A stretch of DNA of 64,000 nucleotides from Enterobacter soli ATCC BAA-2102 (lineage in GTDB: Bacteria > Pseudomonadota > Gammaproteobacteria > Enterobacterales > Enterobacteriaceae), in contig NZ_LXES01000009.1 in assembly GCF_001654845.1 (NCBI RefSeq), positions 62,001 to 126,000 on the forward strand, given 5' to 3'. Position numbers and translations under genes: made by a program. Every line of letters begins with the position of its first letter. The stretch's first letter is position 1. Positions 17,348-30,091 of the stretch are shown one piece after another. The notes beneath the pieces are model-generated. The model made no database searches, had not been told where the DNA came from, and saw only the letters and a program-made list of their open reading frames with translations.

Positions 17348-18838
17348 TTATCCCTTGTGTTTAATCAGGCTGCTTTTATCCGCCCCGAAAGGCACTGCAC
17401 CGCTTAACGGTTTACCATCAATGGCATCGTGGGTACGCAGAGCTTCCGGTCTTACCCAGCGCTGAACGCGAGAAGGCATATCCAGACCGATGAGCAAGAT
17501 AACCACAAACGTCAGGCCGAAGGAGAGCGAACCCAGCGCCGTACCCAGTTCCATATTCTGCGCCAGCAAGGCACCAATCACCGGCGCGATCGCCCCGCCC
17601 AGCGCCCCCACGTTGTAGGTAAAGCCCAGCCCGGCGGCACGTTGGTCGGTATCAAAATAGCCGCCGATGAGTTTAGGTAAGATCCCTGAAATACCCTGCC
17701 CCAGCATCTGCTGGAAAAAGAGTAGCAAGCCCAGAACCCAGACATTTGCGCCACCGATCGCAAATACCGGGATAATCAGCAGCTGTGAGGCCAGCAGGCT
17801 ACAGACGTAGGCCTTGCGCGTGCCCAGCCAGTCACCGAGGAAGCCGCCCACGCAGCACCCCACCGCCGCACCGAATCCACTAAAGAACAACACGCGCGCC
17901 ACTGTCGACGGGTCATACGCCAGCTCGGTTTTCAGGTAAGTGGGCAACAACGCCTGAATCGGCCAGGAATAGAGAAAAGCGAACAGAACAACGACCATCA
18001 GCGTGACGCCAGTAGGCCAGCGCTTACCGCTGCTCTGCACCATAAAGCTGATAAACACCGTGGCACACAGCAGGCCGAGAATGACCACCAGACCCGCATT
18101 ATTGAGCTCTCCGGCAAAACAGAACCACAGCGCTGTACCGGCAAACAGGGTCATCAGGATGTTGATCACGCGGTATTTGCCGCGATACAGGATATCGACC
18201 ATCGTACGTACCGGCGCTTTGTCCTGGTACTTTGCTTTCCAGTCTTCGGCTTCCGGAATATTTTTCCGCAGCCACAAAGCAAACACGATGGGCAAGATGC
18301 CAATAAAGAACAGCGCCCGCCAGCCCCAAACAGGTACCACGAGGCTATAGACCTGGGCCGCAATCACCGCGCCAACAGAAAAGCCGGAGATAAGAAAGCC
18401 GCTCGCCTTATTACGCAGATGCTTCGGCCAGCTTTCAATGACATAGGTGGCGCTGGAACCGTATTCGCCCGCCATTCCCATACCAATCACCATACGGGCG
18501 ATAAACATGGTGACGTAACCTGGTGCGAAACCACACGCCAGCGTGCCGCAAGAGAAGAGAACGATACTGGTGATCATCGCCAGTTTACGCCCGTAGCGAT
18601 CGCCCATGGCACCCAGCAGTAACCCGCCGAACCAGCGTGAAATAAAGGCCGCCGAAATCAGGCTGGCCGCTTCCACCGTGGTTAATCCAAATTCACTTTT
18701 TACTTCTGTCAGAACTAAGGCAATTAACACAAAATCGAAGCCATCAAGCAGATATCCCAGCCAGGCGGCAGAGAATGCGCGCCACTGGGGGCGACTAAGA
18801 TGGCGGTACCACGGGATGCTTTGGGTAGACATACTCAT
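17348..18838 (-). CDS. nanT: Sialic acid transporter NanT
   Basis: Inner-membrane major facilitator symporter of 496 residues, the length of E. coli NanT, that imports N-acetylneuraminate with protons. It has about 14 predicted hydrophobic segments, the family's insertion of two central helices, and the MFS loop motif GDRYGRK near residue 80. First of the distal block: nanE follows after 4 bases. It is separated from nanA by a REP pair. Confidence 0.96.
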   Translation of the reverse strand: MSMSTQSIPWYRHLSRPQWRAFSAAWLGYLLDGFDFVLIALVLTEVKSEFGLTTVEAASLISAAFISRWFGGLLLGAMGDRYGRKLAMITSIVLFSCGTLACGFAPGYVTMFIARMVIGMGMAGEYGSSATYVIESWPKHLRNKASGFLISGFSVGAVIAAQVYSLVVPVWGWRALFFIGILPIVFALWLRKNIPEAEDWKAKYQDKAPVRTMVDILYRGKYRVINILMTLFAGTALWFCFAGELNNAGLVVILGLLCATVFISFMVQSSGKRWPTGVTLMVVVLFAFLYSWPIQALLPTYLKTELAYDPSTVARVLFFSGFGAAVGCCVGGFLGDWLGTRKAYVCSLLASQLLIIPVFAIGGANVWVLGLLLFFQQMLGQGISGILPKLIGGYFDTDQRAAGLGFTYNVGALGGAIAPVIGALLAQNMELGTALGSLSFGLTFVVILLIGLDMPSRVQRWVRPEALRTHDAIDGKPLSGAVPFGADKSSLIKHKG

Positions 18839-18866
18839 AACACTCTCCCGATAACGGTTTACGTAA

Positions 18867-18924
18867 CCGGATGGCGGCTACGTAGCGTGTTTTTGTGGGC
18901 CGGATACGCGAAGCGCCATCCGGC
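18867..18924. repeat. REP/BIME pair between nanA and nanT
   Basis: Two inverted REP-like units: CCGGATGGCGGC at 18867 and the palindrome GCCGGATACGCG..CGCCATCCGGC at 18899-18924. REP elements inside an operon often protect the upstream message from 3' decay, so nanA mRNA may be more abundant than nanTEKQ. Confidence 0.85.
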
Positions 18925-18930
18925 AATGGA

Positions 18931-19824
18931 TTAGCGCTTCTCTGCCATCAATTGTTCTGCCAGGGTTTTTAGCTCAGGCACGTATTGTTCGTCCACTGGT
19001 GCAAACGGTTTTCGGCACAGCGGCACAGAAAGCACATCCATGTAGTGCAACACGGTTTTCAGACCACGGAAGACACCCGCTTTTATCAGCAGGTCGATGA
19101 CCTTGTTACACTCGCTTTGTAGCCTTTGAGCGGTCACGTTATCCCCTTCGCGGATCGCTTTGGCGATCGCCTGGTAACGCCAGCCCATGATGTTGTAGGT
19201 ACTGCCGATCCCGCCGTCAGCACCAGCCAGTAAGCCTGATGCAAAGATCTCATCGTAACCGTTGTAGAGCACCAGATCGGGATGCGCGCGGCGGATCTGT
19301 TCCATCTGGAAGAGATCGCCTGATGTTTGTTTCAGTGCGCCAACACCCGGCAGGGTGACCAGCGTGTCTATCTGATCCAGCGTCAGCCTCACGCCGCTGA
19401 GCGCGGGGATGTTGTACACCACCATTGGCAAACCATCAGCCGAATCAATAATTGCACGGTAATGGTCGCAATGTTCTTCAAAGCTGAAGGGATAGTAAAA
19501 CGGTGTGACGGCGGACACGGCGTCAAAGCCAAAACGGGCCGCTGCGCTGGCGAGTTGCTGGCTTTCTGTCGTGCTGATACAGCCGACATGGGCAATCAAG
19601 GTGATTTTCCCTTTCGCCTCTTCCGCCACAATTTCCATAACCTGTTCACGTTCAGACAGGCTTTGTACAAAGGCCTCCCCCGTCGAACCACCAACATAGA
19701 GCCCGTCGATCCCCTGCTGAATATTGAACTGCACCAGACGACGCAGACTCTCTTTATCCAGTGCCTGCTGGGTGTTAAACGGGGTCAGGAGTGCGGCCAT
19801 TACGCCACGTAATTGCGTTGCCAT
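18931..19824 (-). CDS. nanA: N-acetylneuraminate lyase
   Basis: Class I aldolase of the DHDPS/NAL family, 297 residues, that splits sialic acid into pyruvate and N-acetylmannosamine. The Schiff-base lysine is K165 in GALKQTSGD, and the catalytic tyrosine is Y137 in [10 protein letters not shown]. The carboxylate-binding GGSTGE motif is at residues 45-50. It is the promoter-proximal gene of the nan operon, with the NanR operator just upstream. Confidence 0.97.
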   Translation of the reverse strand: MATQLRGVMAALLTPFNTQQALDKESLRRLVQFNIQQGIDGLYVGGSTGEAFVQSLSEREQVMEIVAEEAKGKITLIAHVGCISTTESQQLASAAARFGFDAVSAVTPFYYPFSFEEHCDHYRAIIDSADGLPMVVYNIPALSGVRLTLDQIDTLVTLPGVGALKQTSGDLFQMEQIRRAHPDLVLYNGYDEIFASGLLAGADGGIGSTYNIMGWRYQAIAKAIREGDNVTAQRLQSECNKVIDLLIKAGVFRGLKTVLHYMDVLSVPLCRKPFAPVDEQYVPELKTLAEQLMAEKR

Positions 19825-19859
19825 AGATACCTCAATGAATGACTGGTTTGTTTTAACGA

Positions 19860-19882
19860 TATACCTTTATACCTGTTATACC
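19860..19882. promoter_or_regulatory. NanR operator (three GGTATA repeats)
   Basis: On the minus strand three direct copies of GGTATA lie at 19877-19882, 19868-19873 and 19860-19865, spaced 9 and 8 bases apart. This is the known arrangement bound by NanR dimers to repress nanATEKQ in E. coli until sialic acid releases it. Confidence 0.92.
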
Positions 19883-19946
19883 AGATCAATTTAGCAGCAA
19901 TGGCATACAGAACGCTTATATTGCGATCTGCTTCACTAAAGGATCG

Positions 19947-20729
19947 TTATTTTTTGGCTTTGGAATTCTGCCCGAAGGCATGCCAGGTGGCCGATACGCT
20001 GTTGAGGTGGGTTTGTAGCGCACGATCGGCTTCATCAGGATCGCGACGGCGGATCGCATCAACGATCGCAATATGCTGCCGATAGCTGATTTCATTGTGC
20101 TGATAAAGTTCGGAATCTGCGACTTTAGGTCGCGCGGCAATCAGCCAGTCGAGCAACGCAACGTGAATCGCCATGAAGATGGGGTTACCGGGGATTTCGG
20201 CCAGCACTCGGTGGAAATCGACATCGGACCGAATAAACAGGGTGTTGTCGTCCAGCGACTCGCTGTTGATTTCCAGCGCTTTTGTCAGGCGTTCCAGCTG
20301 CTCGTTTGTGGCATATTCCGCAGCAAAGCGCACAAGACTGGATTCAAAGAACAAGCGTAATTGTTCAAAGTGAGCAATGCCGCCAGGCTGGGTCAGGAAA
20401 TCTTTCGCCATGCCGGAAAGTTCGCTGATGATGGTATCAGCAGAAGGCATGGAGACGCGGGCGCGTTCTCCGTTGTTGATTTGCACCAGTCCTTTACGCT
20501 TTAGCGCGGCAAGCGCCTCACGCACGGACGGGCGCCCAACGTTAAAAAACTCCATCAGCTCGCGTTCAGAGGGCAACTGTTCTCCCTGAGCGAACTCCTT
20601 GCGGCGGATCATCTGCTCCAGCTCTTCTTCCACCATATCGGACAGCTTTTTGCGCGCCAGCGGACGACGTCGCAGGCTGCGGCCAATGGATTCATCAGAG
20701 TTTTCAGCTTTAAGATCAGTCGGTTTCAT
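19947..20729 (-). CDS. nanR: Sialic acid-responsive repressor NanR
   Basis: GntR-family (FadR subfamily) repressor of 260 residues; E. coli NanR has 263. The winged helix-turn-helix is at about residues 30-95, with [24 protein letters not shown]. The all-helical effector domain at 100-250 holds the metal-site residues, including [10 protein letters not shown] and [12 protein letters not shown]. It lies just upstream of nanA in the same direction and represses that operon through the triple GGTATA site. E. coli dcuD, which follows nanR's other side there, is missing. Confidence 0.95.
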   Translation of the reverse strand: MKPTDLKAENSDESIGRSLRRRPLARKKLSDMVEEELEQMIRRKEFAQGEQLPSERELMEFFNVGRPSVREALAALKRKGLVQINNGERARVSMPSADTIISELSGMAKDFLTQPGGIAHFEQLRLFFESSLVRFAAEYATNEQLERLTKALEINSESLDDNTLFIRSDVDFHRVLAEIPGNPIFMAIHVALLDWLIAARPKVADSELYQHNEISYRQHIAIVDAIRRRDPDEADRALQTHLNSVSATWHAFGQNSKAKK

Positions 20730-20806
20730 TGCAGTCCGGTGCCGGAAAGGGAGAAAAATTCATCATAACACAGGAAATTACAGGTGGCGAAAAGGGGCAG
20801 AAAGCA

Positions 20807-20829
20807 AAACAGGCCCGATGGGCCTGTTT
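20807..20829. terminator. Terminator after sspB
   Basis: A perfect 10-bp stem AAACAGGCCC / GGGCCTGTTT with a GAT loop, with T-rich flanks in both directions, lies directly after the sspB stop. Confidence 0.85.
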
Positions 20830-20831
20830 AA

Positions 20832-21335
20832 TTATTTCACAACGCGCAGCGCCGGACGGCCACCGCGCGGCGGCGGATCGTCATCAGGATCGTGGTCGTT
20901 GTGATGGTCAGGTTTGTCACCGTCAATGATAGACATCACCGTATCGCTTTCGCGATCGTCGGATACGTCGTCATCATTCAGGCTGGCACCGTCTTCATCA
21001 TAAGCCGCTTCCGGCTCGAACATGGTACCTGCACCGTTTTCACGCGCATAGATAGCCAGTACAGCAGCGAGCGGCACAGAAACCTGACGCGGTACACCGC
21101 CGAAGCGCGCGTTAAAACGCACTTCGTCGTTCGCCAGTTCCAGATTACCTACCGCACGCGGTGCGATGTTCAGCACTATCTGTCCGTCGCGTGCGTATTC
21201 CATTGGCACCAGCACACCCGGTAACGTCACATCCACAACCAGGTGCGGCGTGAGCTGGTTATCCAGCAGCCATTCATAGAAGGCGCGCAGCAGATAAGGA
21301 CGGCGTGGAGAAAGTTGTGACATTTCCACAGTCAT
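20832..21335 (-). CDS. sspB: ClpXP adaptor SspB (stringent starvation protein B)
   Basis: Adaptor that delivers SsrA-tagged proteins and the RseA fragment to ClpXP. The 167-residue protein has the folded tag-binding domain at 1-115, then an acidic flexible linker (many Asp and Glu), and ends in RPALRVVK, the motif that docks on the ClpX zinc domain. The ATG at 21335 shares bases with the sspA stop (TAATG), pointing to coupling. An ATG at 21323 and a GTG at 21329 are alternatives; the GTG aligns with the E. coli start. Confidence 0.95.
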   Translation of the reverse strand: MTVEMSQLSPRRPYLLRAFYEWLLDNQLTPHLVVDVTLPGVLVPMEYARDGQIVLNIAPRAVGNLELANDEVRFNARFGGVPRQVSVPLAAVLAIYARENGAGTMFEPEAAYDEDGASLNDDDVSDDRESDTVMSIIDGDKPDHHNDHDPDDDPPPRGGRPALRVVK

Positions 21336-21973
21336 TAGCCTCGGCCGAGACGCATTTCACGTTCCGGCTCTGTCAGAGAAGCCAGGAAAGAGTCGCGTTC
21401 GAATACGCGAGTCATGTAGCCTTTCAGCTCTTTCGCACCCGGGCCGCTGAACTCTACACCCAGCGTAGGCAGGCGCCACAGCAACGGAGCCAGATAGCAG
21501 TCTACCAGGCTGAACTCGTCGCTCAGGAAGAAAGGTTTCTGACCAAACACTGGCGCAATCGCCAGCAGCTCTTCACGCAGTTGTTTACGTGCAGCATCCG
21601 CTTCAGACGAGGAACCGTTAACGATAACGTTCATCAGCGTGTACCAGTCTTTCTCGATACGCTGCATGTACAGGCGGCTTTCACCACGCGCAACAGGGTA
21701 TACCGGCATCAGTGGCGGATGCGGGAAACGCTCATCAAGATATTCCATAATGATGCGGGATTCCCACAGGGTCAGCTCACGATCTACCAGCGTCGGCACG
21801 CTTTGGCTCGGGTTGAGATCGATCAGATCCTGAGGCGGGTTATCCTTTTCCACATGCTCGATCTCAAAACTGACACCCTTCTCGGCCAGCACGATACGAA
21901 CCTGATGGCTATAAATGTCAGTAGGACCAGAAAACAGCGTCATTACCGAACGTTTGTTGGCAGCGACAGCCAT
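21335..21973 (-). CDS. sspA: Stringent starvation protein A
   Basis: Glutathione S-transferase-fold protein of 212 residues that binds RNA polymerase with sigma-70 and helps stationary-phase and phage P1 late transcription in E. coli. The thioredoxin-like half (to about residue 90) and the helical half are intact, including the surface PHP-type pocket region ERFPHPPLMPVYPV. A clear GGAGG lies before the ATG. First gene of sspAB. Confidence 0.95.
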   Translation of the reverse strand: MAVAANKRSVMTLFSGPTDIYSHQVRIVLAEKGVSFEIEHVEKDNPPQDLIDLNPSQSVPTLVDRELTLWESRIIMEYLDERFPHPPLMPVYPVARGESRLYMQRIEKDWYTLMNVIVNGSSSEADAARKQLREELLAIAPVFGQKPFFLSDEFSLVDCYLAPLLWRLPTLGVEFSGPGAKELKGYMTRVFERDSFLASLTEPEREMRLGRG

Positions 21974-22227
21974 GAAAACCTCCAGGTATATTCAGAATTT
22001 TTACTGCTACCAGCCCACCAGGGCCAGCCAGATGAAATATCGCCCATCCCAGAGAAGACACATTGTTCAAGAATCGAACAAAAATCGAGTATTCACCGAT
22101 ATTTGGGCAGAAAATTGGATGATAGTTTACCAGATTTTACGACCATTGTGGTGAGGGGATTCTGGAAATGTGGAAAAAGAGGACATATATGCATTGAATT
22201 TGTGGATAACCTAAGCATTATCCATAA
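21974..22227. promoter_or_regulatory. sspA upstream region
   Basis: About 250 AT-rich bases between sspA and the rpsI terminator hold no gene on either strand that looks real. It contains the inverted repeat TTGTTC-N7-GAACAA at 22063-22081, of unknown meaning. The sspA promoter should lie here, but no convincing -35/-10 pair was picked out. Confidence 0.45.
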
Positions 22228-22251
22228 AAAAACCCGCCGAAGCGGGTTTTT
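22228..22251. terminator. Terminator after rplM-rpsI
   Basis: Stem AAAAACCCGC / GCGGGTTTTT with a CGAA loop lies about 30 bases beyond the rpsI stop on the minus strand, with A/T runs on both sides. Confidence 0.9.
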
Positions 22252-22281
22252 CGCCAATCGTTCTGCGTGAGCAGAAAATGA

Positions 22282-22677
<396 letters not shown>

Positions 22678-22689
22678 CTATAATCCCGA

Positions 22690-23205
<516 letters not shown>

Positions 23206-23354
23206 CTACCCCTTCGAATAGCAAATGCCGACACATAGAAAGTTTCGGGAAAAAAACCTTCTCGTAACGTGGGGTCGCAAGATTATAGAGAAGTTGAGGT
23301 CAAAGATCGACCCTTAAATGTGATTCGGAGCGGGTTTTTCGGAGGGTGAGTTTT

Positions 23355-23403
23355 GTGCGGCCTGATGCCCTCACCCCCAGCCCTTCTCCCACTGGGAGAA
23401 GGT
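23355..23403. repeat. Dispersed intergenic repeat, copy 2
   Basis: Opens GTGCGGCCTGATGCCCTCAC, as does the copy at 4431, and closes with the palindrome CCTTCTCCCACTGGGAGAAGG. It lies just past the zapE stop, where its hairpin may help end that message. Confidence 0.8.
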
Positions 23404-23408
23404 AGCAT

Positions 23409-24533
23409 TTATGGCATATGCTCACGCTTGAGGTACTCTTCGCTTTGCATCTCCTGCAAACGCGACAGGCAGCGCTGAAACTCAAACTTCAGCCGTTCGC
23501 CCTGATACACCTCATATAAAGGCACTTCTGCGCTCACCACAAGCTTCACATGGCGCTCATAGAATTCATCCACCAGCGCGATAAAACGGCGCGCTTCGCT
23601 CTCCATCAGCAGCGTCATGACGGGCACATCCAGTAGCATCACCGTGTGGAACAGGCGTGAAAGCGCAATGTAGTCATGTTGACTGCGGGCATCCACGCAA
23701 AGCGTGGTGAAAGAGACTGCCAGCGTTTGATTCTCAACGCCCTGCGTTTGCAGTGGCCGGTGGTTAATGTCCAGCACCGGCATGTTAGTTCGCGCCGTAC
23801 CCGCAAGCGCCAGCCACAGCTTATCCATCTGGCTTTGTGTGTCGGCGTTTAACGGTGACAGCCACAAATGTGCCTGGGTCAGCGTGCGCAGACGATAATC
23901 CACACCCGCATCAACGTTCATGATGTCGCAATGCTGCTTGATAGCATCAATGGCTGGCAGAAAACGCGCCCGCTGCAAACCGTTTCGGTAAAGCTCGTCA
24001 GGGGGAATGTTCGATGTGGCCACCAGCGTAATCCCGCGCGCGAACAGCGCTTTCATCAGGCCACCCAGCAGCATGGCATCGGTGATGTCGGAAACGAAAA
24101 ACTCATCGAAACACAGTACGTCCGTTTCGGCTTTGAAGCGCTCGGCAACAATATCCAGCGGATCGCTCTGCCCCTGTAGCGCCGTCAGCTCTTCATGAAC
24201 ACGCAGCATAAAACGGTGGAAGTGCAGGCGCTGTTTACGCGTTCCGGGCAGGCTTTGGTAGAACATATCCATCAGCCAGGTTTTACCGCGCCCCACGCCT
24301 CCCCACATATATAAGCCACGAACTGGTGCACTCACCTGCGGCTCTTTTTTTCCGAGCAACCGTCCAAATGCCGCTTTTAACCCACCGCTTTGCACTACGT
24401 CTGCGGGTTTTGCCGTGAGCTCCTGGTAAATCGTATCCAGTCGGTTTACCGCTTCACGCTGAACGTCATCCGGCTGATGCGAGCCCTCATTCAGGGCCTG
24501 TTGGTATCGCGATGAGGGGGAAAGGCTTTGCAT
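23409..24533 (-). CDS. zapE: Cell division ATPase ZapE
   Basis: AAA-type ATPase of 374 residues (formerly YhcM) that affects Z-ring stability under stress in E. coli. Walker A is GGVGRGKTW at 78-86, Walker B is VLCFDEFF near residue 140, and the sensor segment LVATSNIPP follows. The LARFHTVML-type arginine region and C-terminal helical domain are complete. Divergent from zapG. Confidence 0.95.
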   Translation of the reverse strand: MQSLSPSSRYQQALNEGSHQPDDVQREAVNRLDTIYQELTAKPADVVQSGGLKAAFGRLLGKKEPQVSAPVRGLYMWGGVGRGKTWLMDMFYQSLPGTRKQRLHFHRFMLRVHEELTALQGQSDPLDIVAERFKAETDVLCFDEFFVSDITDAMLLGGLMKALFARGITLVATSNIPPDELYRNGLQRARFLPAIDAIKQHCDIMNVDAGVDYRLRTLTQAHLWLSPLNADTQSQMDKLWLALAGTARTNMPVLDINHRPLQTQGVENQTLAVSFTTLCVDARSQHDYIALSRLFHTVMLLDVPVMTLLMESEARRFIALVDEFYERHVKLVVSAEVPLYEVYQGERLKFEFQRCLSRLQEMQSEEYLKREHMP

Positions 24534-24722
24534 GATATTGTTGTTATTCCTTCAGTTAATGCTCATCAGTGTGCATGACTGATGAAAAAAAGGCCGTTCT
24601 ACACTACGCGATGATACGTCAGGATTCCACTTCTGCGGAAATAGCGGTTATAGTGGCATTATCAGGCACAGGCAGGAGCCGAGCCAACACCCTACGGAAT
24701 CACAAGACAACGGGAGAAGTTC

Positions 24723-25121
24723 ATGACCTGGGAATATGCGCTAATTGGTTTAGTCGTCGGCATCGTGATCGGTGCTGTGGCCATGCGTTTCGGTAATCGC
24801 AAATTGCGTCAGCAGCAGTCCTTACAGTACGAACTGGAAAAGAATAAAGCTGAACTGGAAGAGTATCGCGAAGAGCTGGTCAGCCACTTTGCCCGTAGCG
24901 CCGAGCTGCTGGACAACATGGCGACTGATTATCGCCAGCTGTATCAACACATGGCAAAAAGCTCCAGCAGCCTGCTGCCGGAACTGACCGCGGAATCCAA
25001 CCCATTCCGCAATCGTCTGGCTGACTCCGAAGCCGGTAACGATCAAGCCCCGGTGCAGATGCCACGCGACTATTCAGACGGCGCATCCGGCCTGCTTCGC
25101 GGTGGCGCAAAACGCGATTAA
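24723..25121 (+). CDS. zapG: Z-ring associated protein ZapG (YhcB, DUF1043)
   Basis: Inner-membrane protein of 132 residues, with one N-terminal helix (residues 4-21, YALIGLVVGIVIGAVAM) and a cytoplasmic coiled coil rich in Glu, Lys and Leu at about 28-70. The tail is low-complexity and ends in GGAKRD. It links division and envelope synthesis in E. coli. Single gene with its own promoter region; the ATG follows GGGAGAAGTTC. Confidence 0.95.
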   Translation: MTWEYALIGLVVGIVIGAVAMRFGNRKLRQQQSLQYELEKNKAELEEYREELVSHFARSAELLDNMATDYRQLYQHMAKSSSSLLPELTAESNPFRNRLADSEAGNDQAPVQMPRDYSDGASGLLRGGAKRD

Positions 25122-25292
25122 TCGCACAACCTGAATATATTTTACGGGTGCACATGCTGCACCCGTCCTTTCTTTCTGACCCCAGCTATTATTTAGTCAA
25201 ACACCTCATTGTTCAGCGGTTTAAAATTCAATAACATCAACATGTTTTTGGGGCCGTTCTTCCTTTATTTCAGGTTACGAGAGTCAGCATCG

Positions 25293-26660
25293 ATGAAGAA
25301 AAAAAACCAGCTTTTAAGCGCTATCGCGTTAAGTGTCGGGTTATCTCTCTCGGCGTCCTTCCCTGCAACCGCAAGCCTGCCTGCGCTGGTTCCGGGGCAG
25401 GCGACCATTCCTAGCCTCGCACCGATGCTGGAAAAAGTGCTGCCTGCTGTAGTGAGCGTAAAGGTGGAAGGCACTGCGCTGCAAAACCAGCGTGTCCCTG
25501 AAGAACTGAAAAAATATTTCGGTGATGAATCCCCCGACCAACAGGCCCAGCCTTTTGAAGGTCTGGGCTCCGGGGTGATCATCGATGCCGCTAAAGGCTA
25601 TATCCTGACCAACAATCACGTTATCAGCCAGGCCGATAAAATCAGCGTGCAGCTGAACGATGGCCGGGAGTTTGATGCCAAACTGATTGGCGGTGATGAC
25701 CAGAGTGATATCGCACTGTTGCAGGTGCAAAACCCCAGTAATCTGACGCAAATCGCCATCGCAGACTCCGACAAACTTCGCGTCGGTGATTTCGCCGTGG
25801 CGGTCGGTAACCCGTTTGGCTTAGGGCAAACGGCAACCTCCGGCATCATTTCCGCGCTGGGGCGCAGCGGCCTGAATCTGGAAGGGCTGGAAAACTTTAT
25901 CCAGACCGATGCCTCTATTAACCGGGGTAACTCCGGCGGCGCGCTGCTTAACCTGAACGGAGAACTGATTGGCATTAATACCGCTATCCTGGCGCCTGGC
26001 GGCGGCAGTATCGGTATCGGTTTTGCTATCCCGAGTAATATGGCCAAAACCCTGGCGCAACAACTGATGCAGTTTGGCGAAGTGAAACGCGGGCTGTTGG
26101 GCATTAAAGGGATGGAGATGAGCGCGGATATCGCTAAAGCGTTCAACATCAACGTGCAGCGTGGCGCGTTTGTCAGCGAAGTGCTGCCAAACTCCGGCTC
26201 CGCTAAGGCGGGGGTAAAATCAGGCGACGTCATTGTGAGCCTGAATGATAAGCCTTTGAGCAGTTTTGCCGAGCTTCGTTCACGTATCGCCACCACCGAA
26301 CCGGGTGCCAAAGTGAAACTCGGCCTGATTCGCGATGGCAAGCCGCTGGATGTGGAAGTCACGCTGGATAAAAGCACGTCCTCTTCGGCCAGCGCAGAGC
26401 TTATCGCCCCTGCGCTGCAAGGCGCGACCCTGAGTGACGGGCAGCTTAAAGACGGCACGAAAGGCATTACTATCGATAGCGTCGAAAAAAGCAGCCCTGC
26501 AGCTCAGGCGGGTTTACATCAGGATGATGTGATCATCGGCGTGAACCGCAACCGCGTGCAGTCCATTGCGGAAATGCGCAAGGTGCTGGAAAGTAAACCG
26601 ACGGTCATTGCCCTGCAAATTATGCGTGGCAATGAGTCTATCTATATTTTACTGCGCTAA
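25293..26660 (+). CDS. degQ: Periplasmic serine protease DegQ
   Basis: HtrA-family protease and chaperone of 455 residues, the E. coli length. A signal peptide covers about residues 1-28 with cleavage near ATA/SLP. The catalytic triad is H109 (TNNHV), D139 (SDIALL) and S214 (GNSGGA). Two PDZ domains follow at about 260-350 and 365-450. The ATG at 25293 is chosen for the signal peptide; the open frame back to 25209 is not plausible. Confidence 0.97.
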   Translation: MKKKNQLLSAIALSVGLSLSASFPATASLPALVPGQATIPSLAPMLEKVLPAVVSVKVEGTALQNQRVPEELKKYFGDESPDQQAQPFEGLGSGVIIDAAKGYILTNNHVISQADKISVQLNDGREFDAKLIGGDDQSDIALLQVQNPSNLTQIAIADSDKLRVGDFAVAVGNPFGLGQTATSGIISALGRSGLNLEGLENFIQTDASINRGNSGGALLNLNGELIGINTAILAPGGGSIGIGFAIPSNMAKTLAQQLMQFGEVKRGLLGIKGMEMSADIAKAFNINVQRGAFVSEVLPNSGSAKAGVKSGDVIVSLNDKPLSSFAELRSRIATTEPGAKVKLGLIRDGKPLDVEVTLDKSTSSSASAELIAPALQGATLSDGQLKDGTKGITIDSVEKSSPAAQAGLHQDDVIIGVNRNRVQSIAEMRKVLESKPTVIALQIMRGNESIYILLR

Positions 26661-26670
26661 GCATTTGCGA

Positions 26671-26704
26671 CTCCGGACATCGCCGCTGCGTGTGATGTCC
26701 GGAG
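26671..26704. other. Hairpin between degQ and degS
   Basis: A perfect 11-bp inverted repeat (CTCCGGACATC / GATGTCCGGAG) with a 12-base loop starts 10 bases after the degQ stop. No T run follows, so it is more likely an mRNA-stabilising or attenuating hairpin than a full terminator. Confidence 0.65.
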
Positions 26705-26752
26705 AACTCATGTTATGCTGCAAACCGTTCCTTTTTTAACGACACGCGCATC

Positions 26753-27820
26753 ATGCTTTTAAAGCTCTTTCGTTCTATTGCCATCGGTTTGATTGTTGCA
26801 GGCCTGCTGTTAGTGGCTATGCCGTCTTTACGTCAGTTCAATAAGCTGACGGCACCGCAATTTGACAGCACGGATGAAACGCCTGCCACTTACAACCAGG
26901 CCGTTCGCCGTGCCGCCCCCGCCGTGGTTAACGTCTATAACCGCGGTCTTAACAGTTCGAGTCATAACCAGCTGGAAATCCGCACCCTCGGTTCCGGTGT
27001 GATTATGGATGAACGCGGCTATATCATTACCAACAAGCACGTTATCAACGATGCCGACCAGATAATCGTCGCATTGCAGGATGGCCGCGTGTTTGAAGCG
27101 CTGCTGGTTGGCTCAGACAGCCTGACCGACCTTGCCGTGCTGAAAATCAACGCCACTGGCGGCCTGCCGGTCATCCCGATTAACCGCAAACGTACGCCGC
27201 ATATCGGGGATGTTGTTCTGGCGATTGGTAACCCATACAACCTGGGGCAAACCATTACCCAGGGGATTATCAGCGCCACCGGTCGAATCGGCCTGAACCC
27301 ATCAGGCAGACAAAACTTCCTGCAAACGGATGCCTCTATCAACCACGGTAACTCCGGCGGCGCGCTGGTGAACTCGCTGGGTGAACTGATGGGGATCAAC
27401 ACCTTATCTTTCGATAAGAGTAATGACGGCGAAACGCCTGAGGGGATCGGTTTTGCAATCCCGTTCCAGCTGGCCACCAAAATCATGGACAAGCTGATCC
27501 GCGATGGTCGCGTGATCCGTGGCTACATTGGTATTGGCGGACGTGAAATTGCCCCAATGCATACCCAGGGTGGCGGCATTGATCAGATCCAGGGGATCGT
27601 GGTCAACGAAGTGTCACCTGGCGGCCCGGCAGCCAATGCAGGTATTCAGGTCAACGATGTGATTGTGTCAGTGAATGGCACACCGGCGGTATCTGCGCTG
27701 GAGACCATGGATCAGGTTGCGGAAATCCGTCCAGGTTCGATCATTCCGGTAGAAGTGATGCGTAATGATAAGAAGCTGACAATCCAGGTGACTATCCAGG
27801 AATACCCGGCCACAAACTGA
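26753..27820 (+). CDS. degS: Sigma-E stress sensor protease DegS
   Basis: Inner-membrane-anchored periplasmic protease of 355 residues that makes the first cut in anti-sigma factor RseA when misfolded porin tails bind its PDZ domain. The anchor helix is at about residues 5-23. The triad is H96 (TNKHV), D126 (TDLAVL) and S201 (GNSGGA), aligning position for position with E. coli. One PDZ domain at about 255-350. It has its own start region 92 bases after degQ. Confidence 0.97.
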   Translation: MLLKLFRSIAIGLIVAGLLLVAMPSLRQFNKLTAPQFDSTDETPATYNQAVRRAAPAVVNVYNRGLNSSSHNQLEIRTLGSGVIMDERGYIITNKHVINDADQIIVALQDGRVFEALLVGSDSLTDLAVLKINATGGLPVIPINRKRTPHIGDVVLAIGNPYNLGQTITQGIISATGRIGLNPSGRQNFLQTDASINHGNSGGALVNSLGELMGINTLSFDKSNDGETPEGIGFAIPFQLATKIMDKLIRDGRVIRGYIGIGGREIAPMHTQGGGIDQIQGIVVNEVSPGGPAANAGIQVNDVIVSVNGTPAVSALETMDQVAEIRPGSIIPVEVMRNDKKLTIQVTIQEYPATN

Positions 27821-27827
27821 CGCGCAT

Positions 27828-27858
27828 AAAAAAACCGAAGCCTGTGCTTCGGTTTTTT
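27828..27858. terminator. Bidirectional terminator between degS and mdh
   Basis: Stem AAACCGAAGC / GCTTCGGTTT with a CTGT loop, flanked by seven A's and eight T's, serves both convergent genes. Confidence 0.92.
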
Positions 27859-27860
27859 TT

Positions 27861-27894
27861 GCCGGGTGGCGCTTACGCTTACCCGGCCTACAAG
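27861..27894. repeat. REP element at the mdh 3' end
   Basis: GCCGGGTGGCGCTTACGCTT followed by ACCCGGCCTACAA is a standard REP unit: an imperfect palindrome in the gap between convergent degS and mdh. Confidence 0.85.
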
Positions 27895-27906
27895 GGGGAG
27901 GACGTT

Positions 27907-29713
<1,807 letters not shown>

Positions 29714-30091
29714 CCCTTCTCCCCGTGGCCGCTGGCTGCGGGGATCATCCTGCTCCCGCCTCGTTTCACCCTACTTTGTACCACTCTTCACTTTGACAAA
29801 TAGTGCGTTTTACCGCGTTCAAACATTCATTTGGTGAATGCTAAATCAACAAATCGCACAAAAAATCAAAGTCTCATATCCATATGATTTTTTTAGACAT
29901 AACCAAACAACGTGACGAGAAAATGACCATTTTTATACATTTTGGTTATAAAAAATACGTTGGTTAACACTTAATTACCACCGAAACAATTAGCATGGTA
30001 TTAATTTTTGTCGTTATTAGTGTATACTTGATTTTGTGATGAGGGTCACGAAACAAGACCCCAATAAAAAAATTCGACGAGGTAAAGAATC
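29714..30091. promoter_or_regulatory. AT-rich yhcN upstream region
   Basis: 378 bases without a gene. The first 60 hold a weak GC-rich hairpin (CCCCG..CGGGG) after argR. The rest is very AT-rich with several A/T tracts, as is common for stress genes silenced by H-NS. A possible promoter is TTAATT-N16-TATACT at 30001-30028, 64 bases before yhcN. Confidence 0.5.

Noticed and set aside
21305..22270. Plus-strand open frame of 321 codons opposite sspA and its upstream region
   Set aside because: It runs antisense to sspA and through the rpsI terminator, has no plausible ribosome site and a composition typical of a shadow frame.
24569..24796. 75-codon frame overlapping the zapG start
   Set aside because: Covers the zapG promoter and runs into zapG in another frame; the protein has no family features.
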